Positions 57,801 through 61,470 of a stretch of DNA of 64,000 bases are shown here, in pieces. A program made the translations under genes and the position numbers. The stretch is taken from the NCBI GenBank assembly GCA_002007465.1, contig LNAC01000109.1:3901376-3965375 (forward strand), read 5' to 3'. How positions within the stretch are numbered: position 1 is the first letter of the stretch; each line of letters starts with the position of its first letter. This DNA comes from Ailurus styani. Lineage: Eukaryota > Chordata > Mammalia > Carnivora > Ailuridae. Below the pieces are notes generated by a model, which saw nothing but the letters and a program-made list of their open reading frames with translations, did not search any database and had not been told where the DNA came from.

Positions 57801-60513
57801 TCCTGGCCTTCCGTGTTTCTGGAAGCCTGAGGGTCTCTGCACTGATCCGGGGCACCCAGCCCAGAATCTGCCCGGAACCCACCCTCAGTGGCCCAGTTAC
57901 TCTCTCTGGAATGACCTTCCCAGAGCTAGGGACGTGGTCTGCGGTGACATTTCGTAAATGGGGAGCTGCAGACTGTGTACTTAAAACTTTCTGTCTGTTC
58001 TCACCTTACGTTCTCTGTTAGCCAAGTCCTGAACTTAACTCAAAGTCACACCTTGTTAAGTTTGTTCTCGGTTCAGGCCTTTCCAGCTTCCAAGTGTGGC
58101 TTTGGCCTCAGGCTTCATGGACTAGGGCGGCTCCCCTTGTCCCCCCGAGCCTCCGCAGCACGTCCCTGCTGGGCTCCCTGGCTCTGGGCTGCGGTGGCAG
58201 GTGCCGGGCCCTTCCATGGGGCCTTTGTTCCCTGCTCCCGCCCTGGACAGCCTACGGGGATGTTTTGAGCCCCTCGTGTGTGCAGAGCTCTGTGCTGGGC
58301 CCCAAGGGTGCAGAGCCACAGGCAGGAAGGGAGGCGTGGGCGCGTGGTTCAAGGGCACTTGGGAGGGTATGGGGACTCCCTTCCAGACACAGGAGCTGGG
58401 GCACTGTGGTGGCAGTGGGACTTCAGCGCCCCGGCGCCCTCGTCCAGCAGCCGGGGGCCCCCCTGTGGTCCAGACCCACTTTTCTGTCCATCTTTGTGTG
58501 CAGAGCTTTTAAGCCTCCCTCCGGCCCTGAGAGGTCGGGTGTCGAGTGAGCCACGCGTGGTGTCTGATGGGCTCAGGACTCTGAAGTCGGAAGTCAGGTG
58601 GTAGGGAGTGCAGCCTGGGTGACTCGCGTCCCTCCCCCAGGGGGCGCTCGACAGCTCCTAGACCCCCTGCGAGAGGTACACCTTTCTCCTCCCCCGGGGC
58701 CACCAGCGCCTGCTTAACTTCTTAGTGTTTTTAAGCGCTTTGGGTGTTTCCACACCGTGTCTCCAGTTTTATGTCCTGGCCAAGTTCTGTCGCCACCAAG
58801 GAGGGGTAAATGTCCTCTCGACCCTGGAGGCGTCCTCTGGTCCTCAGCTCTGGCTCGTGCAGGAGCCCTGGTGGAGCCTGGTGCCTGGGGGCCCTGCTGG
58901 CTGGCCGCCCAGGGAGGATCAGCCCCTCAACTGTGCCGGGAGCTCCGGGAGCAGGGCCTGGGAGAGGCCGCCCCGACCTTGGCTCAGATTGCTAAGTGTA
59001 GGACGGGTCATGATTCTGTGACACCCTCCCGTGCACGGTGCCGGGTGAGTGCCACACCGCGTGGGGGGTCGAGTGCCCTTCCTCTTGCGGAGCGGAGGTT
59101 TCCATCGACGGTCGGGGCGTGGGGTGGTCAAGGCGAGAGAGGGAGCCCAAGCCACGCTGGAGAGACCGTGTCCTTGTCTTGTCCACATGCCCACGGCCAG
59201 AGCCTGGGGAGCACGTGCCTTCGTCAGACTAGATCTCAATCCACGGGGGGTGGAGGGGGCAGCGGAGCTGGCAGAGAAGAGTGCCCGAGGCCTCCTTGAG
59301 CACCTGCCAGACAGCTTCTTCTGGACTTAGCGCCGTGCATGGCGGCCCTCGCTTAATCCTCACGCTAGTGATCATTGTCTCAAAACATTTGCCCGTGGAC
59401 GGGCTCATCCCAGCGTCCGGTTCTGCCCTTCTTACCGGGTCGTCGTCAGTGGAAGGCGTCAAGTGTTTGGCATCGAGTGGCACGATCGAGTGAATAGAAG
59501 GAGGGGTGAAGGCAGAACGAAGAGCGGGAGCGCGCAGGACACAGCTCTGCACGGTCCATGCCCGGAGGGCGCGAGTCGTGGAGGAGGACTCGGGGCACAC
59601 GGGATTCAGAGGAGTGACGGGGCAGGACAGACAAGTGGCCGGAGGACGCGGTCGTCTGTGGCCCTCCCGGCATCGGGGAGCCAGCGTGGGCAGGCTCAGC
59701 CAGAGTCCATTTCCTGCCCCGCCACGCCCCCCCAGCCCCTGCCCTGCACGCTCCAGTGTCGCCCCTCCCGGACCCTGTGTCACCGACTCCCCCCCCCCGG
59801 GTCCCCGATACCTTTACCACGGCGGAGTGAGGAGAGGACACCGGGCGGCCAGCCCTGGCCTGTGCCCGGGAAATGTGCTCCCCGCTCTGGCGAGGGCCGC
59901 GTGTAAATGGTGGCAGCGGCCCAGGGAAGACGAGGAGAGATTAGGGAACAGATGGGGAGACATGGAGACCTGCAGTCTGAGGTGAATTTTTAAAAACCGC
60001 ATAGGCTGCTCGCGGGGCGGCGAGCGCCGGGGGCCTGGGCGAGGGGGCGGTGGGTGGTGGCCGTGCTCCCAGGCTCGGGGCCAGCGGCTCCGTCTCACGC
60101 CCTCGTGCGTGCGCTTGTGTTTTCTCTTCCAGTGTCCAAGAAGCTGGCTCCGATTCCACCCAAGGCCCCCTTCGGCCAGCCCGGGGCTGTGACCGAGCAG
60201 TCCGCCGGCCAGCCGTCCCCGCTCAGCCTGTCCCCCACCCCACCGAGCACCCCTTCGCCCTACGGACTGAGTTACTCCCAGGGGTACTCCCTGGCCTCGG
60301 GCCAGCTCTCCCCGGCGGCCGCGGCGCCTCCTCTGGCCTCCGCCGCCGGCTTCACGAGCACCGCAGCCAAATCCCGGCCCACCCCGAAGCCCCGCCAGAG
60401 ACCCACCCTGCCGCCCCCTCAGCCTCCCACAGTCAGCCTGCCAGCCCCGAGTCCGCAGTCCACGGAGCACCCCGTGCTGGACGGCCTGGCCCCCGGGGAG
60501 AGCATGTCCACAG
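4014..60513 (+). CDS. ARHGAP44: ARHGAP44 (RICH2), BAR-RhoGAP protein, partial multi-exon gene
   Basis: Sixteen exons join in frame: 4014-4090, 11628-11739, 13723-13799, 20203-20320, 27788-27856, 30033-30114, 30516-30643, 33481-33592, 34148-34229, 36647-36727, 39029-39142, 39774-39865, 41218-41398, 52298-52315, (one exon lost in the gap), 57188-57345, 60133-60513. Every visible junction is GT-AG and every phase matches. The translation agrees nearly residue for residue with mammalian RICH2 as I remember it, from about residue 67. Domains in order: rest of the BAR domain (to about 246), linker, RhoGAP domain (about 255-440) with a GLFR arginine finger, then a Pro/Ser-rich tail with a PTPKPR motif. 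Known of the family: membrane-bound GAP for Rac1/Cdc42, enriched in neurons, acting at dendritic spines and in endocytic trafficking; the C-terminal -STAL binds PDZ proteins. ARHGAP17 is the closest alternative, but its BAR and tail sequences differ. The start codon and 5' exons are upstream of the window; the last exon is downstream. Confidence 0.97.
4621..4721 (+). pseudogene. U6 snRNA pseudogene, 5' half of a U6/L1 chimeric retrogene
   Basis: Near full-length U6: 'tgctcgctttagcagcacat', 'ctaaaattggaac', a degraded centre with 'cctgaacgtgggtgaca', and the end 'tccatattttt'. Several substitutions and a damaged ACAGAGA region ('agtagacatcagca') rule out a working spliceosomal RNA. It runs directly into L1 3' sequence, and shares one target-site duplication with it. 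Confidence 0.88.
4722..4875 (+). mobile_element. L1 3' end fused to the U6 pseudogene
   Basis: Directly after U6: 'aagggaaaaaaaattcctgt', 'gtaactatgtatggtgaccc', 'gttgtacacctgaagcaaat' and 'taggtcaattatagacctca', the terminal part of an L1MA-type 3' UTR. Duplications 'aagtaaggacaa' (4609-4620) and 'aagtaaagacaa' (4876-4887) bracket U6 plus L1 together, so they were inserted as one molecule. Confidence 0.82.
4888..5075 (+). mobile_element. Can-SINE inserted at the chimera's duplication
   Basis: 'ggttaagcgtctgccttcgg', 'tgggatcgagtcccacatcg', CT-rich body and 'aaataaataaaatcttaaaa' tail. 'aagtaaagacaa' occurs before (4876-4887) and after (5076-5087), giving a third copy of the same 12-mer in tandem with the U6/L1 duplication. 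The head is degraded (gggatgcttgtgcggttcag). Confidence 0.93.
5205..5574 (+). mobile_element. L1 fragment (end of ORF2/3' region)
   Basis: 'ctttggcgaggatgtggaga', 'tgttggtgggaatgcaagca', 'cactgtgggaaacagtatgg' and 'tgttcattgcagcatttttt' are hallmark L1 phrases in sense orientation. Not coding: stops in all frames. Confidence 0.85.
5575..5802. mobile_element. Fold-back Can-SINE (two SINE parts in opposite orientation)
   Basis: 5575-5725 is an antisense SINE from its T-rich tail to 'ggaccctgagatcat', lacking the tRNA head. At 5725/5726 it switches to a CT-rich body and a + strand tail, 'ctctctcaaataaataaata', ending 'aatcttttaaagg'. The outer ends are an inverted repeat. Confidence 0.75.
5811..5905. 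repeat. AT-rich degenerate tandem repeat
   Basis: The motifs 'attgatagcagtttaattga' and 'ttgatcaata' recur several times with variations. No coding or RNA meaning seen. Confidence 0.6.
6015..6227 (+). mobile_element. Can-SINE with long target-site duplication
   Basis: Head 'gacgcttgggtggctcagtc', body of CT repeats, tail 'aaataaataatctttaaaaa'. The 14-mer 'taagaataaagggaaa' type sequence at 6001-6014 recurs at 6228-6241. Confidence 0.93.
6366..6546 (+). mobile_element. Can-SINE
   Basis: 'ggggcgcctgagtggctcag' head, truncated A/B spacer (gcctgggtcatgatccc), CT body, then tail with a (ga)n run. 'gaaatgcaagtaacca' (6350-6365) and 'gaaatgcaagcagcca' (6547-6562) are its duplication. Confidence 0.93.
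7976..8018. repeat. (TG)n microsatellite
   Basis: About 20 uninterrupted TG/GT units after 'gagtatgcg'. Likely length-polymorphic. Confidence 0.97.
8550..9870 (+). mobile_element. HAL1-type LINE remnant
   Basis: 'gaactgaaggacatgagttc', 'caaagggcccactgagctcc', 'gccttcaaaattctgaagga', 'tagaattctatattctgcct' and 'gtaaccaagaaagaggtaga' follow the order of the single-ORF HAL1 element. The frame is destroyed. Confidence 0.6.
10003..10135. repeat. AT/TG-rich simple repeat
   Basis: Irregular (tatg)n, (tgta)n and (attta)n runs. Low complexity, no coding meaning. Confidence 0.85.
10150..10810 (+). mobile_element. Old L1 (L1M-type) fragment
   Basis: 'ctcaccaggagccaagaaat', 'gcaaattaaaaccaggatga' and 'gtgtagagcgttgggaactc' recall the end of ORF2; the part from 10500 on resembles an old L1 3' UTR. 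Diverged. Confidence 0.5.
11071..11272 (-). mobile_element. Young-looking Can-SINE of the 'ggctttaaccca' subfamily
   Basis: 'gagatcacaagtaggcagag', 'gcggggctcgatcccaggac', 'gcagaggctttaacccactg' and 'agccacccaggcacccc'. Flanked by 'ggttctcttttta' and 'agttctcttttta'. The body variant is shared with 21817, 50433 and 55650. Confidence 0.94.
11628..11739 (+). CDS. ARHGAP44: ARHGAP44 coding exon, BAR domain
   Basis: A 112-nt exon with acceptor ccgttgcag and donor gag|gtaagc, phase 2 in and 0 out. It codes [20 protein letters not shown] and then the [17 protein letters not shown] helix, about residues 92-129. The charged amphipathic helical character fits BAR helix 2. The [10 protein letters not shown] sequence favours RICH2 over ARHGAP17. 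Confidence 0.97.
11740..13722. other. ARHGAP44 intron, 2 kb
   Basis: Apart from the short L1-derived piece at 12085-12240, no repeat, RNA or coding unit is recognised. Several open frames on the minus strand at 12686-13215 lack any recognisable protein features. Confidence 0.7.
12085..12240. mobile_element. Short L1-derived fragment (carnivore L1 type)
   Basis: 'ttccacggtagttcacatac', 'cacaatatagtgattcagaa' and 'gctcaccacgatgagtgtgc' resemble a piece seen widely in carnivore L1 copies; compare 17675-17805. Confidence 0.5.
13723..13799 (+). CDS. ARHGAP44: ARHGAP44 coding exon, BAR domain
   Basis: A 77-nt exon with acceptor aaccacag and donor acgag|gtacag. It codes [20 protein letters not shown] then DSSRT, and ends with two bases of an Arg codon (phase 0 in, 2 out). 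The stretch is rich in Lys and Arg, as expected for the membrane-facing surface of a BAR helix. About residues 130-155. Confidence 0.97.
13960..14480 (+). mobile_element. L2 LINE 3' fragment
   Basis: 'ggaacagcacatgcaaaggc' with 'cctgaggcaggg', preceded by a 'gggacctaaatgaagagaag' type segment, is the sense L2 3' end, as at 1583 in the opposite orientation. Confidence 0.65.
14880..15085 (+). mobile_element. MIR SINE
   Basis: 'gacctgtgagcttggtcaag', 'cccctcacctgtgcacaggt' and 'acagtgcttcccaggtgctt' follow the MIR core and 3' region with old-repeat divergence. Confidence 0.6.
16702..16727. repeat. (GAATT)n pentanucleotide microsatellite
   Basis: Five tandem TTGAA/GAATT units. Possibly polymorphic. 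Confidence 0.9.
16860..17060. mobile_element. Possible MaLR (MLT-type) LTR remnant
   Basis: 'gtggactaaatttcgtcctt', 'gtgactgtatttggagatag' and 'taattaaggttaagtcaggt' recall the start of MLT-type solo LTRs. Old and incomplete; no coding capacity. Family name uncertain. Confidence 0.4.
17069..17306 (+). mobile_element. Can-SINE, older subfamily
   Basis: 'ggggcacctggttggctcag', 'gactcttgctttcagctccg', 'tgggtcgtgagatcaagcct' and a tail with (aaaac)n. The 'gactcttg' variant marks a different SINEC subfamily from 50433. Confidence 0.9.
17675..17805. mobile_element. Short carnivore L1-derived fragment
   Basis: 'attaattaacatacagtgta', 'ttattagtttcaggggtaga' and 'acccagtgctcattacatca' are typical of carnivore L1 copies. 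Low divergence suggests a fairly recent 5'-truncated piece. Confidence 0.6.
18356..18481 (-). mobile_element. Old short Can-SINE
   Basis: 'aacatggggcttgaactcat', 'gaccctgagatgctgagatc' and a degraded head 'gagccagccacgtgccc'. Confidence 0.75.
18831..19038 (-). mobile_element. Can-SINE
   Basis: T-rich tail, 'gggtttgatctcaggaccct', 'gactgagccacccaggcacc'. Flanked by 'gtgaatgcattttt' on both sides. Confidence 0.92.
20203..20320 (+). CDS. ARHGAP44: ARHGAP44 coding exon, BAR domain
   Basis: A 118-nt exon with a strong pyrimidine tract (tctcctttttt) before ccatcag, and donor ccgg|gtaacc. Phase 2 in, 0 out. It codes [20 protein letters not shown] then [19 protein letters not shown], about residues 156-194. 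The first half is the Ser/Gly/Pro loop at the BAR dimer tip and the second half is a charged helix. Gly replaces the Ser I remember in the human loop (SSGL versus SSSL). Confidence 0.97.
21091..21279 (-). mobile_element. Can-SINE
   Basis: T-run, 'aagattttacttatttgaga', 'tggggctcgattccaggacc' and 'gagccacccaggcgccc'. Confidence 0.93.
21817..22032 (-). mobile_element. Young-looking Can-SINE ('ggctttaaccca'-like subfamily)
   Basis: 'gagatcacaagtaggcagag', 'aggcaggcagagagaggagg', 'cgggg-ctcgatcccaggacc' and 'gctttaacccatggagccgc'. The duplication 'gaacaggagttt' occurs at 21805-21816 and 22033-22044. Confidence 0.94.
22480..25150 (-). mobile_element. Antisense L1 remnant, 3' UTR into ORF2
   Basis: Reading +, the order is antisense L1: an atagtattccatcg segment, 'tttttaggtcaaagactata', 'tttgcccatttttaattcgg', 'ccactgtggtcagggagcca', 'tgaagtctccagccgtgata', 'tttcttttgattagtggtaa' and 'agagtgggtttcttataacc'. 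The last ones lie in the reverse-transcriptase region of ORF2. Many stops and indels; dead. Confidence 0.75.
25200..25640 (+). mobile_element. Possible old L1 3' fragment
   Basis: 'atcctaaggaaataagcaag', 'atagacacatggtccattca' and a 'ggccactagaaagaatg' segment recall sense L1M 3' sequence. Confidence 0.45.
25695..25830. repeat. AT-rich degenerate repeat of 'ttagatacat' type
   Basis: The words 'ttagatacat', 'tagatagatt' and 'tagatacataattttagata' recur many times. Confidence 0.65.
27788..27856 (+). CDS. ARHGAP44: ARHGAP44 coding exon, BAR domain
   Basis: A 69-nt exon of exactly 23 codons with acceptor cttccacag and donor aaacg|gtaagg, phase 0 at both ends. It codes [20 protein letters not shown] then FQT, about residues 195-217. 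Because it is symmetric, skipping would keep the frame but remove part of the last BAR helix. Confidence 0.97.
27857..30032. other. ARHGAP44 intron, 2.2 kb
   Basis: Contains one SINE (29440-29648). The rest, including an A-rich stretch at 28570-28640, shows no recognised element. Confidence 0.7.
29440..29648 (-). mobile_element. Can-SINE
   Basis: 'tttaaagatttatttatttg', 'agagagactcccaagcagag', 'tggggctcgatcccacggac' and a diverged head 'gagctacccaagcgtccc'. A G10-11 run interrupts the body. Confidence 0.9.
30033..30114 (+). CDS. ARHGAP44: ARHGAP44 coding exon, end of BAR domain
   Basis: An 82-nt exon with acceptor tgtctcctcag and donor cagg|gtaagt, phase 0 in, 1 out. It codes [20 protein letters not shown] then PQIKAQQ, about residues 218-244. 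Within it, [10 protein letters not shown] is the typical end of N-BAR proteins of the nadrin/endophilin type. Confidence 0.97.
30115..30515. other. ARHGAP44 short intron, 401 nt
   Basis: GC-rich; donor gtaagt and acceptor ctccccgcacag. No repeat or RNA recognised. Confidence 0.8.
30516..30643 (+). CDS. ARHGAP44: ARHGAP44 coding exon, linker and start of RhoGAP domain
   Basis: A 128-nt exon after a short 401-nt intron, with acceptor ccccgcacag and donor gag|gtgggt. Phase 1 in, 0 out. It codes [17 protein letters not shown] and then the [18 protein letters not shown] segment that forms the first helix of the RhoGAP fold, about residues 245-287. A long minus-strand open frame across this exon is only its shadow. 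Confidence 0.97.
30644..33480. other. ARHGAP44 intron, 2.8 kb
   Basis: Starts GC-rich, then a polypyrimidine block (30925-31012). 31730-31930 looks like an old LINE-derived piece ('tttcagtatgtttctctaaa'). A 109-codon minus open frame lies at 32044-32370 (see findings). Nothing else recognised. Confidence 0.65.
30925..31012. repeat. Polypyrimidine tract
   Basis: Almost pure C/T run with 'cctcctcttcctcctcctcc'. Could adopt triplex DNA; no conserved function known to me. Confidence 0.85.
33481..33592 (+). CDS. ARHGAP44: ARHGAP44 coding exon, RhoGAP arginine finger
   Basis: A 112-nt exon with acceptor gctgttttag and donor gcag|gtgggc, phase 0 in, 1 out. It starts [20 protein letters not shown], then [17 protein letters not shown]. 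The Arg of GLFR (33490-33492) is at the position of the catalytic arginine finger of RhoGAPs, about residue 291, so this copy should be catalytically competent. A 66-bp minisatellite begins about 55 nt after the donor. Confidence 0.97.
33593..34147. other. ARHGAP44 intron, 555 nt
   Basis: Nearly half of it is the 66-bp minisatellite. The remainder is GC-rich single-copy-looking sequence leading to acceptor cgtgtccag. Confidence 0.8.
33646..33905. repeat. 66-bp minisatellite, about four copies
   Basis: The phrase 'ggtcacatgaccc' and partner 'ggcttcccagcatgc' recur with exact 66-bp spacing (unit starts near 33661, 33727, 33793 and 33859). The last copy is the most diverged. Because 66 is divisible by three, open frames persist on both strands; these are not taken as genes. 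Confidence 0.93.
34148..34229 (+). CDS. ARHGAP44: ARHGAP44 coding exon, RhoGAP box 2
   Basis: An 82-nt exon with acceptor cgtgtccag and donor tccaa|gtgagt, phase 1 in, 2 out. It codes (G)[19 protein letters not shown] then DEWIQAS. The [11 protein letters not shown] block is the second conserved RhoGAP box, whose Lys and Arg support the GTPase contact. Confidence 0.97.
34330..34800 (+). mobile_element. Possible old L1 3' fragment
   Basis: 'taagtaaatcatggcgtatc', 'gagcgcttaaaaaccctggt' and 'tctggaagggctcacacaag' recall the L1M 3' UTR. Diverged. Confidence 0.45.
35225..35675 (-). mobile_element. MIR-like fragments (two)
   Basis: 35225-35360 has 'gtttaattgtcacagcaatg' and 'aataaatggcagaatttggg'; 35580-35675 has 'cccattttacagatgagaag' and 'ggcacaagatcacgg'. 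Both are antisense MIR phrases. Confidence 0.5.
36647..36727 (+). CDS. ARHGAP44: ARHGAP44 coding exon, RhoGAP domain
   Basis: An 81-nt exon with acceptor tttcccccag and donor tccg|gtaagt, phase 2 in and 2 out. It codes [20 protein letters not shown] then ANHNNI, with split codons at both ends. Skipping would keep the frame but delete a central helix of the GAP domain. Confidence 0.97.
37025..37198 (-). mobile_element. Can-SINE, internally shortened
   Basis: 'aagagcatgagcagggggag', 'ggtgcggggctccatcccag', then a deletion to 'caggcagacgctgaaccagc' and the head 'gccacccaagcacccc'. Confidence 0.88.
37374..37430. repeat. (TCTG)n(TC)n microsatellite
   Basis: About five TCTG units followed by about thirteen TC units and 'gctctctcgct'. 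Confidence 0.95.
37655..38010 (+). mobile_element. L1 (L1M-type) 3' end
   Basis: 'taccatctgatccggccacg', 'gtttattgggtatagagatt', 'gatggttggtggtgatggtg' and 'atgtatattttaccccaatt' with an A-run: the canonical order of an L1 3' UTR terminus. Confidence 0.75.
38100..38620 (-). mobile_element. Antisense L1 3' fragment
   Basis: 'gtgaatagtattccattgta', 'tggatagaccacattttatt', 'gatgaacatttgtgtgcaag' and 'ctgggagtgaattgttggct' are antisense L1 phrases. Confidence 0.75.
39029..39142 (+). CDS. ARHGAP44: ARHGAP44 coding exon, RhoGAP box 3
   Basis: A 114-nt exon with acceptor cttcctttcag and donor gaagg|gtgagt, phase 2 in and out. It codes [20 protein letters not shown] then [33 protein letters not shown] is the third conserved RhoGAP box. 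Its Asn (PSNM) corresponds to the residue that positions the GTPase switch regions. Confidence 0.97.
39143..39773. other. ARHGAP44 intron, 631 nt
   Basis: No repeat or RNA recognised. A pyrimidine-rich end leads to acceptor ccgctcgcag. Confidence 0.75.
39774..39865 (+). CDS. ARHGAP44: ARHGAP44 coding exon, end of RhoGAP domain
   Basis: A 92-nt exon with acceptor ccgctcgcag and donor tgggg|gtacgt, phase 2 in, 1 out. It codes [20 protein letters not shown] then [10 protein letters not shown], the C-terminal helix of the GAP domain. A G-rich run starts about 20 nt inside the following intron. Confidence 0.97.
39886..39917 (+). promoter_or_regulatory. G-rich run just inside the donor (possible G-quadruplex / hnRNP H site)
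   Basis: Four or more runs of three to six G's ('gcggggggccggggggccgg') 20-50 nt after the donor at 39866. G-runs at this distance often act as intronic splicing enhancers; inference only. Confidence 0.4.
40715..41115 (-). mobile_element. Antisense L1 ORF2 fragment
   Basis: 'aatgtcatcatctgtaaaca', 'gttgagtaacagcggtagct' and 'gggcattgcccttcgtcctg' match antisense ORF2 phrases. Dead. Confidence 0.65.
41218..41398 (+). CDS. ARHGAP44: ARHGAP44 coding exon, post-GAP region
   Basis: A 181-nt exon with acceptor ttccctgcag and donor gatgg|gtatga, phase 1 in, 2 out. It codes [20 protein letters not shown], then an [20 protein letters not shown] stretch and a terminal [12 protein letters not shown]. 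This begins the low-complexity tail after the GAP domain and is well conserved with the mammalian protein I recall. Confidence 0.97.
42736..42851. repeat. (CTTT)n/(CT)n microsatellite joined to a SINE tail
   Basis: About 115 bp of TTTC, TC and TTTTC units that run straight into the T-rich tail of the SINE at 42852. Likely grown from that tail. Confidence 0.93.
42852..43028 (-). mobile_element. Can-SINE
   Basis: 'cagactccccactgagtgaa', 'agctggatcccagcatcctg' and 'gactgagccaccccggcgcc'. Confidence 0.92.
43399..43538 (-). mobile_element. Old short Can-SINE
   Basis: Poly-T17, 'gcatggagcccaatgtgggg', 'cttgaactcacaaacctgag' and a degraded head 'gatccacctaggtgaccc'. Same type as 3362-3504. Confidence 0.85.
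44270..44700 (+). mobile_element. Old LTR-like interspersed repeat, family uncertain
   Basis: 'tgtgattggcagaataatcc', 'tggatgtgattaaaataagg', 'ggaacataagccagcaggac' and 'catcttgatttcagcccatt' form a well-known mammalian repeat order that I cannot name surely (MaLR-like). No coding capacity. Confidence 0.45.
48050..48215 (+). mobile_element. MIR SINE
   Basis: 'cacgtgaccttgggaattga', 'cttagcctccgaatgcctcc' and 'gcgttcagagcagtgctg' follow the MIR core. Confidence 0.6.
50433..50634 (-). mobile_element. Young Can-SINE with perfect 16-bp duplication
   Basis: 'gagatcacaaggaggcagag', 'aggaagcaggctccctgctg', 'gcagaggctttaacccactg' and 'agccacccaggcaccc'. 'gacattcaggcattta' flanks it exactly at 50417-50432 and 50635-50650, suggesting recent insertion. 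Confidence 0.96.
52298..52315 (+). CDS. ARHGAP44: ARHGAP44 18-nt microexon
   Basis: Only 18 nt: acceptor tgtccctgcag, exon ccttaggaaaatccaaag, donor gtacgg. Phase 2 in and 2 out. Joined to 41398 it gives G-L-R-K-I-Q and the first two bases of a Ser/Arg codon, matching LRKIQS of the mammalian protein. Being a multiple of three, it can be skipped without a frameshift. I recall that a shorter human isoform lacks these six residues. It lies 10.9 kb from the preceding exon. An actaat-like branch-point candidate lies about 30 nt upstream. Confidence 0.9.
52660..53480. promoter_or_regulatory. CpG-rich segment around the gap (possible intragenic CpG island)
   Basis: Both gap flanks are very GC-rich with many CpG ('gagccgccgggcgcgccggg' before; 'cggcgcgagcggggcggggg' after). 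It may simply reflect the GC-rich proline-coding exon presumed to lie inside, rather than a promoter. Confidence 0.4.
52861..53345. other. Assembly gap (485 N)
   Basis: Run of N. Flanking phases (52315 ends in phase 2; 57188 begins by completing a phase-2 codon) require a missing exon whose length is a multiple of three. About 72 residues of the mammalian protein are unaccounted for here, about 217 nt, which fits. Confidence 0.9.
54163..54328 (-). mobile_element. Can-SINE, diverged
   Basis: T18, 'agagagcacaagggggcgag', 'gtggagcccgatgggctcca', 'tctcacgaccctgaggtcat' and a damaged head. Confidence 0.85.
55650..55849 (-). mobile_element. Young-looking Can-SINE ('ggctttaaccca' subfamily)
   Basis: 'gagatcacaagcaggcagag', 'gaggaggaagcaggctcccc', 'gcagaggctttaacccactg', 'agccacccaggcgccc'. 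The duplication 'ttgtgggttttctttt' lies at 55634-55649 and 55850-55865. Confidence 0.95.
57188..57345 (+). CDS. ARHGAP44: ARHGAP44 coding exon, Ser/Pro/Gly-rich tail
   Basis: A 158-nt exon with acceptor tgcttctgttccag and donor aaag|gtacgt, phase 2 in, 1 out. It codes [20 protein letters not shown] then QATPGAG, a QPGAQ-type segment and [10 protein letters not shown]. The ends match the mammalian protein closely; the middle is a degenerate PGAQ-like repeat that appears shorter than in human as I recall it. It must follow the exon lost in the gap, which therefore should also end in phase 2. Confidence 0.93.
57346..60132. other. ARHGAP44 intron, 2.8 kb
   Basis: GC-rich throughout, with many overlapping chance open frames on both strands and no recognised repeat, RNA or second gene. 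Ends at acceptor tctcttccag. Confidence 0.7.
60133..60513 (+). CDS. ARHGAP44: ARHGAP44 coding exon, proline-rich SH3-ligand tail
   Basis: The largest exon here, 381 nt, with acceptor tctcttccag and donor cacag|gtaacc, phase 1 in, 1 out. It starts [18 protein letters not shown], continues through [17 protein letters not shown], and ends [11 protein letters not shown]. At 60378-60395 it codes PTPKPR, a PxPxPR match to the CD2AP/CIN85-type SH3 ligand; other PxxP runs surround it. In the canonical protein the next exon adds about 45 residues ending -ESTAL; that exon is not found up to 64000. The frame stays open for 207 codons into the intron. Confidence 0.97.
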
Positions 60514-61470
60514 GTAACCAAGCCGCCGCGCCGCCGCTTTCCCACCAACCTCAGCCGGGCGCGCCCAGCGGCCGGGGTCCCGGGTGCCATGGCCCGTTAG
60601 CACGTCTGTCTGCCCCGGGGTGGCTGGGCCGAGGCCTCGCGTGGCTTATCCGATCGCCTTGGGAGGCCCCCCAACATGAGGCCGGCGGACAGCAGGCCCG
60701 GGATCCAGACTGTCCTGCAGAAGGGCTTCTTACGGGATTTCCCCAGGGGAACGCCCGCCAGTGCGGGGCTCTGCTCCTGTTCTCCATCTGGGGGTTGAGC
60801 ACCGAGTACCTGGAGGGGGTGATCGGTGCTTCGGGAGAGGCGGGGGGGCGGGGGTGCTGGCTTATGAGCGCAGACCAGCCGGCATCTCAGCGAGGCGAGG
60901 CATTTGCGGCTCTCCTGGGAGAGAGTTCTGGAGTCTACGGAGGCACAGACCCTTATCCTGAGAACAGAGGCCAAGATCCAAAGACATTTTTTGCTATGAA
61001 TGGAATAGGCCTTATTAGAAACATGCATTTCCAGCAATGTTTAGAGACGGGTCAGTTTCAGGGAAGATGCCGGTCCCCCTGGTTTTTTGAGGAGCTTATT
61101 GGTCAAGCTCCACCACTAAATTTAGTCTTGCTTTAAGTTTAAAAGACAGAGATGGAGGTACCCCCCTGCCCTTGAAAATATAAAAGTGTGAAATCACAAA
61201 CACACAGCACGTTGAGCGAAAACCGTTCATTGGTTGGAGAAGGGGACGTTTTTTGCAGCGTCTCCCTAGATACTCTGACCATGTGATGGCGGAGACTCGG
61301 GGCGTGTGCGCGGTGACCTAGAGCCAGGCCAGCCTTTTCCTTGTTCAGGGAGGCAGGCAAAGCCCTGGCCTGTGTCCTGGCACAGAAGTGGGCCGTGTGT
61401 CACCAGGCGGCAGAGAGCCCAGCTGTGTCCAGGGCTATCCCGAGAAGCAGGTGGGGAGCACACTCACCCC

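Noticed and set aside
59229..60590. Long minus-strand frames (184 and 258 codons)
   Set aside because: Antisense shadows of GC-rich intron and of the proline-rich exon at 60133-60513.
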